Shown: piece by piece, positions 17,129 through 25,806 of the stretch
How the letters are laid out: the number at the start of each line of letters is the position of its first letter
Numbering within the stretch: the stretch's first letter is position 1
Assembly (NCBI GenBank): GCA_024642115.1
Contig: JAHEBU010000001.1
Location: 434,001-498,000 of the forward strand
Source: Marivivens sp.
GTDB taxonomy: Bacteria > Pseudomonadota > Alphaproteobacteria > Rhodobacterales > Rhodobacteraceae
Direction of reading: 5' to 3'
DNA: 64,000 bases
The notes under the pieces: model-generated
What the model was told of the DNA's origin: nothing
What the model saw: the letters and a program-made list of their open reading frames with translations, nothing else
The model's database searches: none
Program-made: the position numbers and the translations under genes

Positions 17129-18189
17129 GAGACCACCCGCAGGGTCCGCGCCGCGCGGGGCCGGTCGTGGGTGAGGTAGGGGTCGCCGGGTTGGGCGGCC
17201 TGCCGTTCAAGGATCTGGAACGCCCCGCCGCGCACCTGCGCGATCAGGGTGGGCAGTTCGGTGTGGTGCGTCTGTGCGTCGATCAGCGACGGTGTGGCGG
17301 TCAGAAGGTTTGCCAAAGGTGCGGTTTCCGAGCCTGGTTCGGCCAGAAGCCGGGCAAGTTCCTGGACCGCCTTGAACGCCGCCTCTTCATGGCTCGATCC
17401 AAAGGACGCGTCCGAGGCCCCCCGGAAATAGGGGCCTGCGGCGATCAGCCCCTCGGACGCCAAGCCCAGCGCGGGCAGTTCGCATTCGGTGAGGTTGCAC
17501 GACAGGACGGGGCAGTTTTCGGGCAGGAATGCCGGGTCGGTCGCGCCCAGCGCCTTGTAAGCGGACAGAAATTCATACGACGACGGGCCGATCAGCGCGT
17601 TGTGGATGAAATCGGGCCGGGTCACGCGGATTTCCTCGATCATCCGCCCCACGTCGAGCGATCCGATTGGCAGATAGCGTTCGCCCAGAACCTCGCCCCC
17701 CGCGGCCATGATCGTGTCGCGGGCAAGGCGGTTCATTTCCCACCCCCAGATGTAGTTCGATCCGGTGAGATACCCGCGCCGCCCATAGGCCGGGAAGGTC
17801 CAGTCGAGCAGCGGCAGAAGGTGCTGGTTGGGGCAGGCGTGGGTGTAGGCGACATGATCGGACGCCTCGAACCCTTCGTAGGGGACGGCGTACCAGAGCG
17901 TGCCGCCGGCCCGCTCCAGCACCGGGATGACCTCCTTGCGGCTCCACGATGTGACGCAGCCGATGATGTGTCGGGCGGTGGTATTTCGCAGGATGTCGTC
18001 GGCCATCGGCGCATAAAGGTCGATGTTCCGACCGGGGTCGCGTTCAACCGGGTGGAAGGTCAGCCCGTGCGACGGATCGCCGTTGATCGCAGCAATGGCG
18101 GACAGGGCCCCGGTCCGGCACGCCTCGGATATCAGGCAATAGCTGCCGGAGCGCGAGTAGAGCAGGCCGAGTTCGATGCGTCGCGTCAT
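17125..18189 (-). CDS. amiC: AmiC-like amide sensor (type I periplasmic-binding fold, cytoplasmic)
   Basis: The 354-residue protein has the fold of UrtA/AmiC but no signal peptide, consistent with a cytoplasmic ligand sensor that restrains AmiR. Family segments are ELGLLYSRSGSYCLISE at the start, GCVTSWSRKEVIPVLERAGG near residue 90 and WYAVPYEGFEASDHVAY. The ATG at 18189 is preferred over a TTG at 18204. It is the first gene of the operon amiC-amiR-dppC-dppB-dppA-fmdA-ATPase. A possible alternative is that it is a soluble component of a urea/amide transporter, but the missing signal peptide and the adjacent ANTAR gene argue for regulation. Confidence 0.8.
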   Translation of the reverse strand: MTRRIELGLLYSRSGSYCLISEACRTGALSAIAAINGDPSHGLTFHPVERDPGRNIDLYAPMADDILRNTTARHIIGCVTSWSRKEVIPVLERAGGTLWYAVPYEGFEASDHVAYTHACPNQHLLPLLDWTFPAYGRRGYLTGSNYIWGWEMNRLARDTIMAAGGEVLGERYLPIGSLDVGRMIEEIRVTRPDFIHNALIGPSSYEFLSAYKALGATDPAFLPENCPVLSCNLTECELPALGLASEGLIAAGPYFRGASDASFGSSHEEAAFKAVQELARLLAEPGSETAPLANLLTATPSLIDAQTHHTELPTLIAQVRGGAFQILERQAAQPGDPYLTHDRPRAARTLRVVS

Positions 18190-18198
18190 AGGTCGCCC

Positions 18199-18253
18199 AA
18201 ACAAAAGCCCCGCGCCGGACCATCCCTAGGGAGAGGCCGGAAACGGGGCGCGG
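18199..18253 (-). terminator. transcription attenuator in the amiC leader
   Basis: On the minus strand, GCCCCG (18249-18244) pairs with CGGGGC (18212-18207) and is followed directly by TTTTGTTT, a factor-independent terminator only 10 bases before the amiC start. A competing 7-bp pairing, CCGCGCC (18253-18247) with GGCGCGG (18216-18210), uses overlapping bases and would break up the terminator stem. The loop holds a further CCGG/CCGG pair and TCCCTAGGGA. This is what a leader controlled by an ANTAR antiterminator should look like, although I could not assign the two A1/G4 hexaloop hairpins with confidence. Confidence 0.65.
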
Positions 18254-18442
18254 ATGCCGGTCGGCGAAGTGCCGATTCTGTTATTTCTCAAGTGTGGCGC
18301 GCGTTGCCCGCCGGTCAAGCATTCCGGCCGCTGCATCTACGGACAAGTGGCACTATCGCGCCAGTTGCCTGTTTTTTAAGCAGCGTCAGGCGTGGGACGG
18401 CGAGCCGTTTCCGGTAACACACGACAGAGTTGCGCAGGGCAG

Positions 18443-19318
18443 TCAGCCAAGGTCGATCCGCAGACCGTCCTGCCCCAGATGGAACGGGCCGGTCCAATGC
18501 GGGCGAACGGCGGCCAGCCAATCCGCCAAGGTATATTCGGGGTCGTCCGAGGGGATCAGGTGGTTCAGCGCCAGCACCTTGACCCCTGCGGCCGTGGCGG
18601 TTCGCGCGGCATCCTCGGCCGTGGTGTGGGCGCGGTGGAAATGCGCCATCAGCTTGTCCGACCCATTGCCAACCCGCGCAAAAAGTGCGGGCAGGGCCGC
18701 GGTCAGCATCGCCTCGTGAATGAGCAGGTCAGCCCCTTGGGCAAAGGCAGGCAAGTCCGGCAGGAATGCGGTGTCACCGGAAAAGACGACGTGCCGCGTC
18801 GCGGTTCGAAACGACAGCGCAAAGGTGTCGGTCAGGGGAGGATGGATCGTGCGCAGGGCTGACACGCGCAGACCGTGATCGTCATAGAACGTCCCCTCGT
18901 CAATCTGGTGGATGGCGACAAGGGCGCGCAGGTCAGGCCGACCTTCGTCCTCGATCCGCAGATCAATGTCGGCTTTCATCGAGGCAAGAAAGCCCTGCCA
19001 GTAGAGGTCGAGCCCCATTGGCCCCCAGACGTCCACGGTCGTTTTCAGCCCCGCCGTCCAGGCGGTGTGCAGCAGCGGGCCAAGTTCAAGATAGTGGTCA
19101 GAATGCAAATGGGTGATGAAGATCAGGGAAATGTCGCGCAACCCCATCCCCTGATCGGCCAGACCGCGCGTCACGCCAAGCCCGCAGTCGACCACGATCC
19201 GGTGGCCATTCAGAATCAGCAGGTTCGAAGTGGGCATGGTGGAACCGGGGCGGATGGCCGGCCCGCCTTTGGTCCCCAGAAGGGCGACGTAGTCGGGCAT
19301 GGGTTTTACGGCATCCAT
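18443..19318 (-). CDS. MBL-fold metallo-hydrolase
   Basis: The 291-residue protein has the metallo-beta-lactamase fold signature HLHSDH (H70, H72, D74, H75). Further metal ligands are in FSGDTAF (Asp) and the His of LIHEAML, and a last His lies near the C-terminus. The pattern is that of RNase Z-like and arylsulfatase/lactonase-like MBL hydrolases. It starts inside the kdgK stop (TGATG), so it is made with the kinase and the GntR regulator. That suggests a role in uronate metabolism, for example opening a lactone, but nothing in the sequence fixes the substrate. The 253 bases after it hold the amiC leader. Confidence 0.75.
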   Translation of the reverse strand: MDAVKPMPDYVALLGTKGGPAIRPGSTMPTSNLLILNGHRIVVDCGLGVTRGLADQGMGLRDISLIFITHLHSDHYLELGPLLHTAWTAGLKTTVDVWGPMGLDLYWQGFLASMKADIDLRIEDEGRPDLRALVAIHQIDEGTFYDDHGLRVSALRTIHPPLTDTFALSFRTATRHVVFSGDTAFLPDLPAFAQGADLLIHEAMLTAALPALFARVGNGSDKLMAHFHRAHTTAEDAARTATAAGVKVLALNHLIPSDDPEYTLADWLAAVRPHWTGPFHLGQDGLRIDLG

Positions 19319-20202
19319 CAGACGGGGACCAGAGCGCCGGGGCCGCCGATGACCTGGGCGGCCAGCGCGCTGCCTTGGCCAACCGGGTCGGGGTGGTCTG
19401 TCAGTAGCGCGGCGAGAAAGCCTGCGTTGAAACTGTCGCCTGCCGCTGTTGAATCGACCACCTTTGCGACCGTGACGGGTTGATGCGTTTGGTCGCCGCC
19501 CGGACCAGACGACAGGATCGGTCCCGCGCCGTTCTTGACGATGACCGTTCGCGCCCCGGCGGCGTGGTAGCGGGCTGCGGTGGCGGCGGGGTCGGCGTCG
19601 CCGAAATAGGCGGCCTCGTCATCGTAGGACGGCAGTGCGATGTCGGCGTTGGCCGCGGCCTGCATCACGGCGGCGCACATCGTGGCGGTGTCGGGCCAGA
19701 GTCGGGGGCGCAGGTTGGGGTCAAAGGCCACTTGCGCGCCCTGCCCCCGCGCCCGGGCGACTGACGCCAAAAACGCCGATCTTTGCTCGGGCGGCAGAAT
19801 GGCCAATGTGATCCCCGAAAAATAGATCAACGCGGCCCCTGACAGCGCCGCGTCCAGCCGAGCCGGATCATCGGCCAAGGTCCGCGCCGCACTTTGCCCG
19901 CGCCAATAGCTGAAGCCGCGTTCGCCGTCGCGCAGCGAAATGAGGTAGAGGCCGACCGTCAGGTCCGGTACCCGCCAGATATGTTCGGTGCCGACCCCCG
20001 CCCCGGCCATCATGGCCACCATCCGGTCGGACAGGTCGTCGGTACCCACCGCCGTCACATAATCGACCGCCACATCGGCGGGCAGGCGGCGGCGCAGATA
20101 CCAGGCCGTATTGAACGTGTCGCCGGCAAAGCCCAGCCGCATCTGCCCGTCAGGACCGGACAGTTCGACCATGCATTCGCCTATGCAGACCAGCCGCATC
20201 AT
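19318..20202 (-). CDS. kdgK: 2-keto-3-deoxygluconate kinase (PfkB family)
   Basis: The 294-residue sugar kinase would phosphorylate 2-keto-3-deoxygluconate (KDG) to KDPG for the Entner-Doudoroff aldolase. It shows the PfkB N-terminal start (LVCIGECMVELSG), the GGDTFNTAW-like motif (here AGDTFNTAWYL, residues 26-36), and the C-terminal AAGDSFNAGF with its catalytic Asp. The KduD and UxuA products encoded across the divergent promoter both yield KDG, which supports this substrate over other sugars. The start overlaps the GntR gene stop. Confidence 0.85.
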   Translation of the reverse strand: MMRLVCIGECMVELSGPDGQMRLGFAGDTFNTAWYLRRRLPADVAVDYVTAVGTDDLSDRMVAMMAGAGVGTEHIWRVPDLTVGLYLISLRDGERGFSYWRGQSAARTLADDPARLDAALSGAALIYFSGITLAILPPEQRSAFLASVARARGQGAQVAFDPNLRPRLWPDTATMCAAVMQAAANADIALPSYDDEAAYFGDADPAATAARYHAAGARTVIVKNGAGPILSSGPGGDQTHQPVTVAKVVDSTAAGDSFNAGFLAALLTDHPDPVGQGSALAAQVIGGPGALVPV

Positions 20203-20897
20203 TCCTCTTCTGCGAACCAGGCGTGGTTTTCGGCGCGGATGCGGTCGATCTGGTCGCGGATGCGGGACAGGTGATCGCGCATCGCGCTTGTCGCCGCCGC
20301 GACATCGCGGGCCTTGAGCGCATCAAGGATCAGGACGTGGTCGTCGTAGGCCCGGCGCGAGGCAAAGGACAGCGACAGCATCCGCACCCGGTCCATGTGC
20401 CCCTTGTTTTCGCGGATCATGTCCCAGGCAAAGGCGAGGCCAGCACGTTTGCAAATTTCATGGTGGAACTGATCGTCGAGCCGGTGAAAGCGGGGTTTGT
20501 CTCCGGCTTCGGACGCGGTGAGTTGATCGGCCAGCAGGGCATCCAGAGCATCGAGGTCGGCGGTGGTCAGGGTTGAACAGGCGGCGCGCACTGTCTCAAG
20601 CTCCATCGCGGTACGGATAAATCGGGCCTTCATCACCGCCTCGGCGCTGATCTGGCTGACGGTGGTGGCCCGCTGCGGACGGATCACAAGGAACCCCAGT
20701 TTGGACAGCCGATAGAAGGCGTCGCGTACCGGCTGGCGCGAAACGTTCATCTGCTTGGCCACGTCCACCTCGGACAATTTGGCCCCCGGCGGAAGGTCGA
20801 GCGACAGCACCTGCGCGTGCAGTTCGTCGAACACCAGATCGGTGACGGACGGCCGGGTCATCGGGTCGATCGTGCGTAGCGAAAACCGTTCTGTCAT
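20199..20897 (-). CDS. GntR-family (FCD) transcriptional regulator of the uronate genes
   Basis: The 232-residue protein has an N-terminal winged helix (about residues 15-80; KLSEVDVAKQMNVSRQPVRDAF is the recognition-helix region) and a C-terminal FCD ligand domain with the metal-binding pattern D..FH..I in LDDQFHHEI and later His residues. FadR/UxuR-type members of this family commonly sense uronates or their acids. It is divergent from the TRAP-uronate operon and first in its own operon with kdgK, so it probably regulates both sides, most likely as a repressor. A palindrome overlapping the TRAP promoter is its candidate operator. Confidence 0.82.
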   Translation of the reverse strand: MTERFSLRTIDPMTRPSVTDLVFDELHAQVLSLDLPPGAKLSEVDVAKQMNVSRQPVRDAFYRLSKLGFLVIRPQRATTVSQISAEAVMKARFIRTAMELETVRAACSTLTTADLDALDALLADQLTASEAGDKPRFHRLDDQFHHEICKRAGLAFAWDMIRENKGHMDRVRMLSLSFASRRAYDDHVLILDALKARDVAAATSAMRDHLSRIRDQIDRIRAENHAWFAEEE

Positions 20898-20914
20898 ACC
20901 TCCCCCTTCGACGA

Positions 20915-20944
20915 TTGACTCGCCGGATATACTAGCATATTAGT
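20915..20944 (+). promoter_or_regulatory. TRAP-operon promoter with overlapping operator
   Basis: TTGACT (20915-20920) and TATTAG (20938-20943) are 17 bases apart, a good sigma-70 spacing. The imperfect palindrome ACTAGCATATTAGT (20931-20944, ACTA/TAGT arms) covers the -10 element, an ideal place for a GntR-type repressor. The start of transcription would be about 140 bases before the dctP start codon. Confidence 0.6.
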
Positions 20945-21093
20945 TTATCTCATCGGGATTGACCAGCAAAACTGCCCAGATCCTGACTGACATCGCTACG
21001 CCAGAGGAGGGGGCAACAGCAATGGCGAACCCGCCCGTTTTCCCTGATGGCGCAAACTTCGGCTGTGACAAGCCACACCAGGGAGGAGACATC

Positions 21094-22074
21094 ATGACCC
21101 TATTCAAGACCACATTGGCTGGCCTTTTGGCCACCGCCGCCATGGCCACCGCCGCAACCGCCTGCGAGGTGACATTCCGGTCGTCCGACACCCACCCCGA
21201 CGGATATCCGACCGTCGAAGCGGTCAAGGCGATGGGCGCCGAGTTGGAGGCCAAGACAGACGGCCGCCTCTGCATCGAAATCTTTGCCTCGGCCCAGTTG
21301 GGCGAGGAAAAGGACACCATCGAACAGACCCAGTTCGGCGTCATCGACATGAACCGCGTATCGCTTGGGCCGTTCAACAACATCATCCCCGAAACGCAGA
21401 TCCCGTCGCTGCCCTATATTTTCCGGTCGACCGAGCACATGCATCACGTCATGGACGGCCCCATCGGACAAGAGATTCTGGATGCCTTTGCCGCCCACGA
21501 CCTGATCGGTCTGGCGTTCTATGACGGTGGGTCGCGGTCGTTTTACAATTCGGAACACCCGATCAATTCCATCGCCGACATGGCGGGCATGAAGTTCCGC
21601 GTCATGCAGTCGGACATGTTCGTGGACATGGTCGCCGCCCTTGGCGCCAATGCCACCCCGATGCCTTACGGCGAGGTATATTCGTCGATCCAGACTGGCG
21701 TCATCGACGGGGCCGAAAACAACTGGCCGTCCTACGACACATCGGGCCACTTCGAGGTCGCCAAATACTATACCCTCGACCAGCACCTGATCGTGCCCGA
21801 GGTTCTGGTGATGTCCAAGATCACCTGGGACAAGCTGAGCCCCGAGGATCAGGAGATCGTCCGTCAGGCGGCCCGGGATTCCGTGCCTGTGATGCGCGAC
21901 CTTTGGGCGGCGCAGGAAAAGGTGTCCGAGGCAAAGCTTGAGGCCGCAGGCGTTCAGGTCGTCACCGACATCGACAAGACCCCGTTCATCGAGGCGATGG
22001 TCCCGGTCTACCAGAAATACGTCACCACCCCCGAGCTACAGGACATGGTGGCCCGTATTCAGGCGACCGAGTAA
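21094..22074 (+). CDS. TRAP transporter solute-binding protein, DctP family
   Basis: The 326-residue periplasmic protein binds the substrate for the DctQ/DctM pair. The signal peptide [22 protein letters not shown] precedes [21 protein letters not shown]. Family features include the [18 protein letters not shown] segment and the carboxylate-binding Arg in MKFRVMQSD (near residue 165). The ATG at 21094 has GAGGAG six bases upstream and begins the signal peptide; the longer upstream frame is not credible. Its operon encodes unsaturated-uronate and glucuronate enzymes, so a uronate is the likely ligand. Confidence 0.87.
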   Translation: MTLFKTTLAGLLATAAMATAATACEVTFRSSDTHPDGYPTVEAVKAMGAELEAKTDGRLCIEIFASAQLGEEKDTIEQTQFGVIDMNRVSLGPFNNIIPETQIPSLPYIFRSTEHMHHVMDGPIGQEILDAFAAHDLIGLAFYDGGSRSFYNSEHPINSIADMAGMKFRVMQSDMFVDMVAALGANATPMPYGEVYSSIQTGVIDGAENNWPSYDTSGHFEVAKYYTLDQHLIVPEVLVMSKITWDKLSPEDQEIVRQAARDSVPVMRDLWAAQEKVSEAKLEAAGVQVVTDIDKTPFIEAMVPVYQKYVTTPELQDMVARIQATE

Positions 22075-22081
22075 CCCATCC

Positions 22082-22106
22082 GGCCCGCGCGACCGCCGCG
22101 CGGGCC
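22082..22106 (+). terminator. intercistronic hairpin after dctP
   Basis: A perfect 10-bp stem (GGCCCGCGCG / CGCGCGGGCC) with a 5-base loop follows the dctP stop and is followed, after CACCCCCC-like bases, by CTTTTT. It probably protects or partially terminates the message so that the binding protein is made in excess over the membrane parts. Confidence 0.65.
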
Positions 22107-22134
22107 ACCCCCCTTTTTCCGAAAGCAGCGCCAA

Positions 22135-22644
22135 ATGCTGAAAATCGCGCAAGTCACGGGCCTTTTGGCGCGGCTGGCCCTTTATGTCGCGGGGACGGGT
22201 CTGGTCCTGATGACCGCGATCATCGCCGCGCAGGTCTTTTTCCGCTATATCCTGAATTCCAGCCTGACGTGGTCGGAACCCGCCGCGGTCATGATCATGG
22301 GCTGGTTCATCTTTCTGGGTGCGGCCGTGGGCATCCGCGAAGGGTACCACCTGTCCTTTGACGTGGTCCTGTACGTCCTGCCGCACCGGGCCAAGATGGT
22401 CCTTCATTCGATTTCTGACCTTGTTGTCGTGGCCTTTGGCTGCGGGATGATCTGGTTTGGCTGGCAACTGGCGGTCAAGACGGCGGGGAACAAGCTGCCG
22501 TCGCTGGGCATTTCCGGGGCCTTTGACTTTCTGCCCATCGTGGCGGGCGGCGTTCTGGTCGTCCTGTTTTCCATTGAACGCATCGCCCGCCGTGCGGCTG
22601 GCCTGCCCACCGCCCGTTTTGGCGAAACCGAGATGGAGAGCTGA
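22135..22644 (+). CDS. TRAP transporter small permease (DctQ)
   Basis: The 169-residue membrane protein has four hydrophobic helices and the DctQ signatures: AQVFFRYILNSSLTWSEP near residue 35 and the GIREGYHLSFD segment near 65. It binds the large permease in the inner membrane. It starts 60 bases after dctP behind a hairpin, and its stop is two bases before the dctM start. Confidence 0.87.
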   Translation: MLKIAQVTGLLARLALYVAGTGLVLMTAIIAAQVFFRYILNSSLTWSEPAAVMIMGWFIFLGAAVGIREGYHLSFDVVLYVLPHRAKMVLHSISDLVVVAFGCGMIWFGWQLAVKTAGNKLPSLGISGAFDFLPIVAGGVLVVLFSIERIARRAAGLPTARFGETEMES

Positions 22645-22645
22645 G

Positions 22646-23926
22646 ATGGAGCTGTATGTTCTGTTCGGAACCTTTGTGTTCCTGCTGCTGATCGGCACCC
22701 CTGTCGCGTTTTGTCTGGGCGTCTCGTCGTTTGCGACGGTCCTGTATCTGGGCCTGCCCCCGGTCGTTGTGTTCCAGCGGCTGAATTCCGGCGTGTCGGT
22801 GTTCGCCCTGATGGCCATTCCGTTCTTTATCTTTGCGGGCGATCTGATGGTGCGGGGCGACATTGCCCGCAGGCTGGTCGCCTTGGCGGGGGGCATGGTC
22901 GGGCATTTGCGCGGGGGCTTGGGTCAGGTCAATGTGCTGGCCAGCGTCATGTTTGGCGGTGTGTCGGGATCAGCGGCGGCGGATGCGAGCGCCGTTGGCG
23001 GCCTGATGGTGCCGCAGATGAAGGCGCGGGGCTATGACGTGGATTATGCGGTCAACCTGACCGTCGTGGGGTCGATCATCGCCCTGATGATCCCGCCCAG
23101 CCACAACATGATCATCTATTCGATCTCGGCGGGCGGCAAGATCTCGATCGCCGACCTGTTCACCGCCGGGATCATCCCCGGTTTCGTGTTGGCGCTGTCG
23201 CTGATGGTCGCCGCTTATTTCGTCGCCAAAAAGCGCGGCTATCCGACCGAGCCGTTTCCGGGCTGGGCCGCGTTGGGCCACATCTTTGCCTCGGCCGTGC
23301 CGGGTCTGATCCTTGTCGCCATCATCTTTGGCGGGGTGCGGTCGGGGATTTTTACCGCGTCGGAATCGTCCAACATCGCTGTGGTCTATGCGATGCTCAT
23401 CACCTTTTTCGTGTACCGCACACTAAGCTGGCACGATTTCATCGAGGCAACCTTTGCTGCCGTGCGCACCACGGCGATGGTGCTACTGGTGATTGGGTGC
23501 GCGGCGTCGTTCGGCTGGCTCTTGGCCTATACCCGCGTGCCGGCGACGATGGTAGCCGCCATGCAGGGCGTGTCGGACAATCCAATCGTCATCCTTCTGC
23601 TCATGAACGTGGTCCTGCTGATCCTGGGCACGTTCATGGACATGTCACCGCTGATCGTCATCACCACGCCGATCTTTCTGCCGGTGGCGCAGGCGTTCGG
23701 CGTTGATCCTGTCCATTTCGGCGTCATCCTGATCCTGAACCTTGGGATTGGGCTGTGCACGCCGCCGGTGGGCGCCGTGCTGTTCGTAGGCTGTGCCGTG
23801 GGCAAGATCCCGATCAGCCAAGCCATGCGGACGATCTGGCCGTTCTATGGAGCGGCCTTCGCCACGCTGATGCTGGTCACCTATATACCGGCGCTGTCGC
23901 TCTGGCTGCCATCCCTGTTCCACTAG
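22646..23926 (+). CDS. TRAP transporter large permease (DctM)
   Basis: The 426-residue protein has about 12 hydrophobic helices, including the DctM signatures MFGGVSGSAAADASAVGG (near residue 95) and IPPSHNMIIYSISAGGKISIA, which bind sodium and substrate. It drives secondary, sodium-coupled uptake with DctP and DctQ. The ATG at 22646 was chosen because it follows the dctQ stop directly (TGAGATG) and gives the normal N-terminus; longer readings run through dctQ. Confidence 0.88.
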   Translation: MELYVLFGTFVFLLLIGTPVAFCLGVSSFATVLYLGLPPVVVFQRLNSGVSVFALMAIPFFIFAGDLMVRGDIARRLVALAGGMVGHLRGGLGQVNVLASVMFGGVSGSAAADASAVGGLMVPQMKARGYDVDYAVNLTVVGSIIALMIPPSHNMIIYSISAGGKISIADLFTAGIIPGFVLALSLMVAAYFVAKKRGYPTEPFPGWAALGHIFASAVPGLILVAIIFGGVRSGIFTASESSNIAVVYAMLITFFVYRTLSWHDFIEATFAAVRTTAMVLLVIGCAASFGWLLAYTRVPATMVAAMQGVSDNPIVILLLMNVVLLILGTFMDMSPLIVITTPIFLPVAQAFGVDPVHFGVILILNLGIGLCTPPVGAVLFVGCAVGKIPISQAMRTIWPFYGAAFATLMLVTYIPALSLWLPSLFH

Positions 23927-23934
23927 GAGGCGTC

Positions 23935-24240
23935 ATGCCCTATCCCATCACCCACCCCAGCGCCGGTGTGACCCGGCAGGTCCTGTCGGATCATCCCGAC
24001 CTGATGATTGTGGCCTTTACGTTCGACGCCGGGGCCGAGGGGGCGCTGCATCACCACGTCCATGTGCAGGCGACCTATGTCCAGTCGGGCCGGTTCGCGT
24101 TCGAGGTGGACGGGACCGAATTCGTGGTTGGCCCCGGCGACAGTTTTGTTATCCCCTCGAACCAGCCACACGGCTGCCGATGCCTGTCTGCGGGGGTGCT
24201 GATCGACAGCTTTACCCCCCGCCGCGCCGATTTTCTGTGA
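23935..24240 (+). CDS. kdgF: cupin protein KdgF (unsaturated uronate linearisation)
   Basis: The 101-residue single-domain cupin has the two metal-binding motifs: HHHVHVQATYVQSGRFAF (motif 1, about residues 38-55) and PGDSFVIPSNQPHGC (motif 2, about 68-82). KdgF turns 4,5-unsaturated monouronates from pectin or alginate into linear 5-keto-4-deoxyuronate, the substrate of KduI. Length, motif spacing and position directly before kduI all fit. A perfect AGGAGG ribosome site lies six bases before the ATG. Confidence 0.8.
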   Translation: MPYPITHPSAGVTRQVLSDHPDLMIVAFTFDAGAEGALHHHVHVQATYVQSGRFAFEVDGTEFVVGPGDSFVIPSNQPHGCRCLSAGVLIDSFTPRRADFL

Positions 24241-24253
24241 AAGGACCCCGCCT

Positions 24254-25078
24254 ATGCTGACCGTCGAAACCCGCCACGCCGTTCACGAGGATCATGCCAA
24301 GGGGATGGATACGGCGGCCCTGCGTCAGCACTTTCTGACCACTGGAATGTTTGCCGAGGCCGAGATCCGGCTGGTCTACACCCACTACGACCGCTTTGTC
24401 ATGGGCGGGGCCGTTCCGGCCGGATCGCCGCTGACGTTGGACCATGTGGACGAGACGCGCACGCCGTCGTTTCTGGATCGCCGTGAGATGGGGATCGTGA
24501 ATATCGGGGATACCGGGACGGTGAGCGCCGAGGGCGCGACCCATACGATGAACCGGGGCGATGTCCTGTATCTGGGCATGGGATCCGGCCCGGTGACCTT
24601 TGCGGGCAAAGGCCGGTTCTACATCACCTCGGCCCCAGCGCACCGCAAATGCCCGACCCGGCTGGTCACTGTGACCGATGCGAAAGAGGTCAATCTGGGT
24701 GCTACCGAGACATCCAACAAACGCACGATCCGCCAGTTCATTCATCCGCTGGTCATGGACAGCTGCCAATTGGTGTTGGGCTACACGTCCCTGCTGGATG
24801 GGTCGGTCTGGAACACAATGCCTGCCCATGTCCACGACCGCCGGATGGAGGCCTATCTGTATTTCGGCATGGCCCCCGAGGCGCGGGTACTGCACCTGAT
24901 GGGAGAACCCAAAGAAACGCGCCACCTGTTCATCGCCAACGAAGAGGGCGCGTTGTCCCCGCCCTGGTCGATCCATGCCGGTGCTGGGATCGGGGCCTAT
25001 ACGTTCATCTGGGCGATGGCAGGGGACAACGTGGATTATACGGATATGGACATGCTGCCCGCGGCAGAGCTGCTCTGA
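24254..25078 (+). CDS. kduI: 5-keto-4-deoxyuronate isomerase KduI
   Basis: The 274-residue zinc enzyme isomerises 5-keto-4-deoxyuronate (DKI) to 2,5-diketo-3-deoxygluconate. Recognisable family segments are VYTHYDRFVMGGAVP near residue 40, FLDRREMGIVNIG, and the metal-binding stretch MPAHVHDRRMEAYLYF (about 192-207) with its His and Glu ligands, then PPWSIHAGAG. The length matches the family. The gene ends in TGATG shared with kduD. Confidence 0.93.
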   Translation: MLTVETRHAVHEDHAKGMDTAALRQHFLTTGMFAEAEIRLVYTHYDRFVMGGAVPAGSPLTLDHVDETRTPSFLDRREMGIVNIGDTGTVSAEGATHTMNRGDVLYLGMGSGPVTFAGKGRFYITSAPAHRKCPTRLVTVTDAKEVNLGATETSNKRTIRQFIHPLVMDSCQLVLGYTSLLDGSVWNTMPAHVHDRRMEAYLYFGMAPEARVLHLMGEPKETRHLFIANEEGALSPPWSIHAGAGIGAYTFIWAMAGDNVDYTDMDMLPAAELL

Positions 25079-25806
25079 TGGTGTCCTTTGATCTGACCGG
25101 GCGCACAGCGCTTGTCACCGGGGCCAATACCGGGATCGGGCAGGCCATTGCCGTGGCGCTGGCCCGGGCCGGGGCGCAGGTGATCTGTGCGGGCCGGTCG
25201 GAAATGTCCGAAACTGTCGGCATGATCCCCGGCGCGACGGCGTTGACGCTGGACTTTGCCGACCCGATGGCAGCCAAGGACATATTCGACGGCACGAAGA
25301 TCGACATCCTTGTCAACAATGCCGGGATCATCCGACGCGCTGACAGCGTGGATTTCACCGAAGCCGACTGGGACGACGTGATGGACGTGAACCTCAAGGC
25401 GGTGTTTTTCACCTGTCAGGCCTTTGCCAAGGCCGTTCTGGCGCGGGGCGGGACGGGCAAGATCGTCAACATCGCCTCGCTCTTGTCGTTTCAGGGAGGC
25501 ATCCGGGTGCCGTCCTACACCGCGTCCAAACATGGGGTGGCGGGGCTGACCAAGGTTCTGGCCAACGAATGGGCGGCCAAGGGGATCAATGTGAATGCCA
25601 TAGCCCCCGGTTATATCGAGACGAACAACACGACCGCGTTGCGCGCGGATCCCGACCGGAACAGGGCGATTCTGGACCGAATTCCGGCGGGTCGTTGGGG
25701 CCATGCGGATGATATTGCGGGGACTGCCGTCTTCCTCGCCTCACCAGCTGCTGGGTATATACACGGCACGGTTCTGAACGTGGATGGAGGATGGCTTGCC
25801 CGCTAG
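25078..25806 (+). CDS. kduD: 2-deoxy-D-gluconate / 2,5-diketo-3-deoxygluconate dehydrogenase KduD
   Basis: The 242-residue short-chain dehydrogenase reduces 2,5-diketo-3-deoxygluconate to KDG. Classic SDR features are TGANTGIG (residues 14-21) for NAD(P), NNAG near 82, and the catalytic Ser and YTASK near 150. The closing segment GTVLNVDGGWLAR is typical of KduD. It is translationally coupled to kduI and its end overlaps the start of uxuB by 23 bases. Confidence 0.9.
   Translation: MVSFDLTGRTALVTGANTGIGQAIAVALARAGAQVICAGRSEMSETVGMIPGATALTLDFADPMAAKDIFDGTKIDILVNNAGIIRRADSVDFTEADWDDVMDVNLKAVFFTCQAFAKAVLARGGTGKIVNIASLLSFQGGIRVPSYTASKHGVAGLTKVLANEWAAKGINVNAIAPGYIETNNTTALRADPDRNRAILDRIPAGRWGHADDIAGTAVFLASPAAGYIHGTVLNVDGGWLAR

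Noticed and set aside
18250-18442. Paired ANTAR-target hairpins in the amiC leader
   Set aside because: Several short stems exist (for example GTT-ACCGGA-AAC at 18407-18418 and TCGGC-ACTTC-GCCGA upstream of the terminator), but no two adjacent hexaloops with A1 and G4 could be assigned, so no ANTAR site is claimed.
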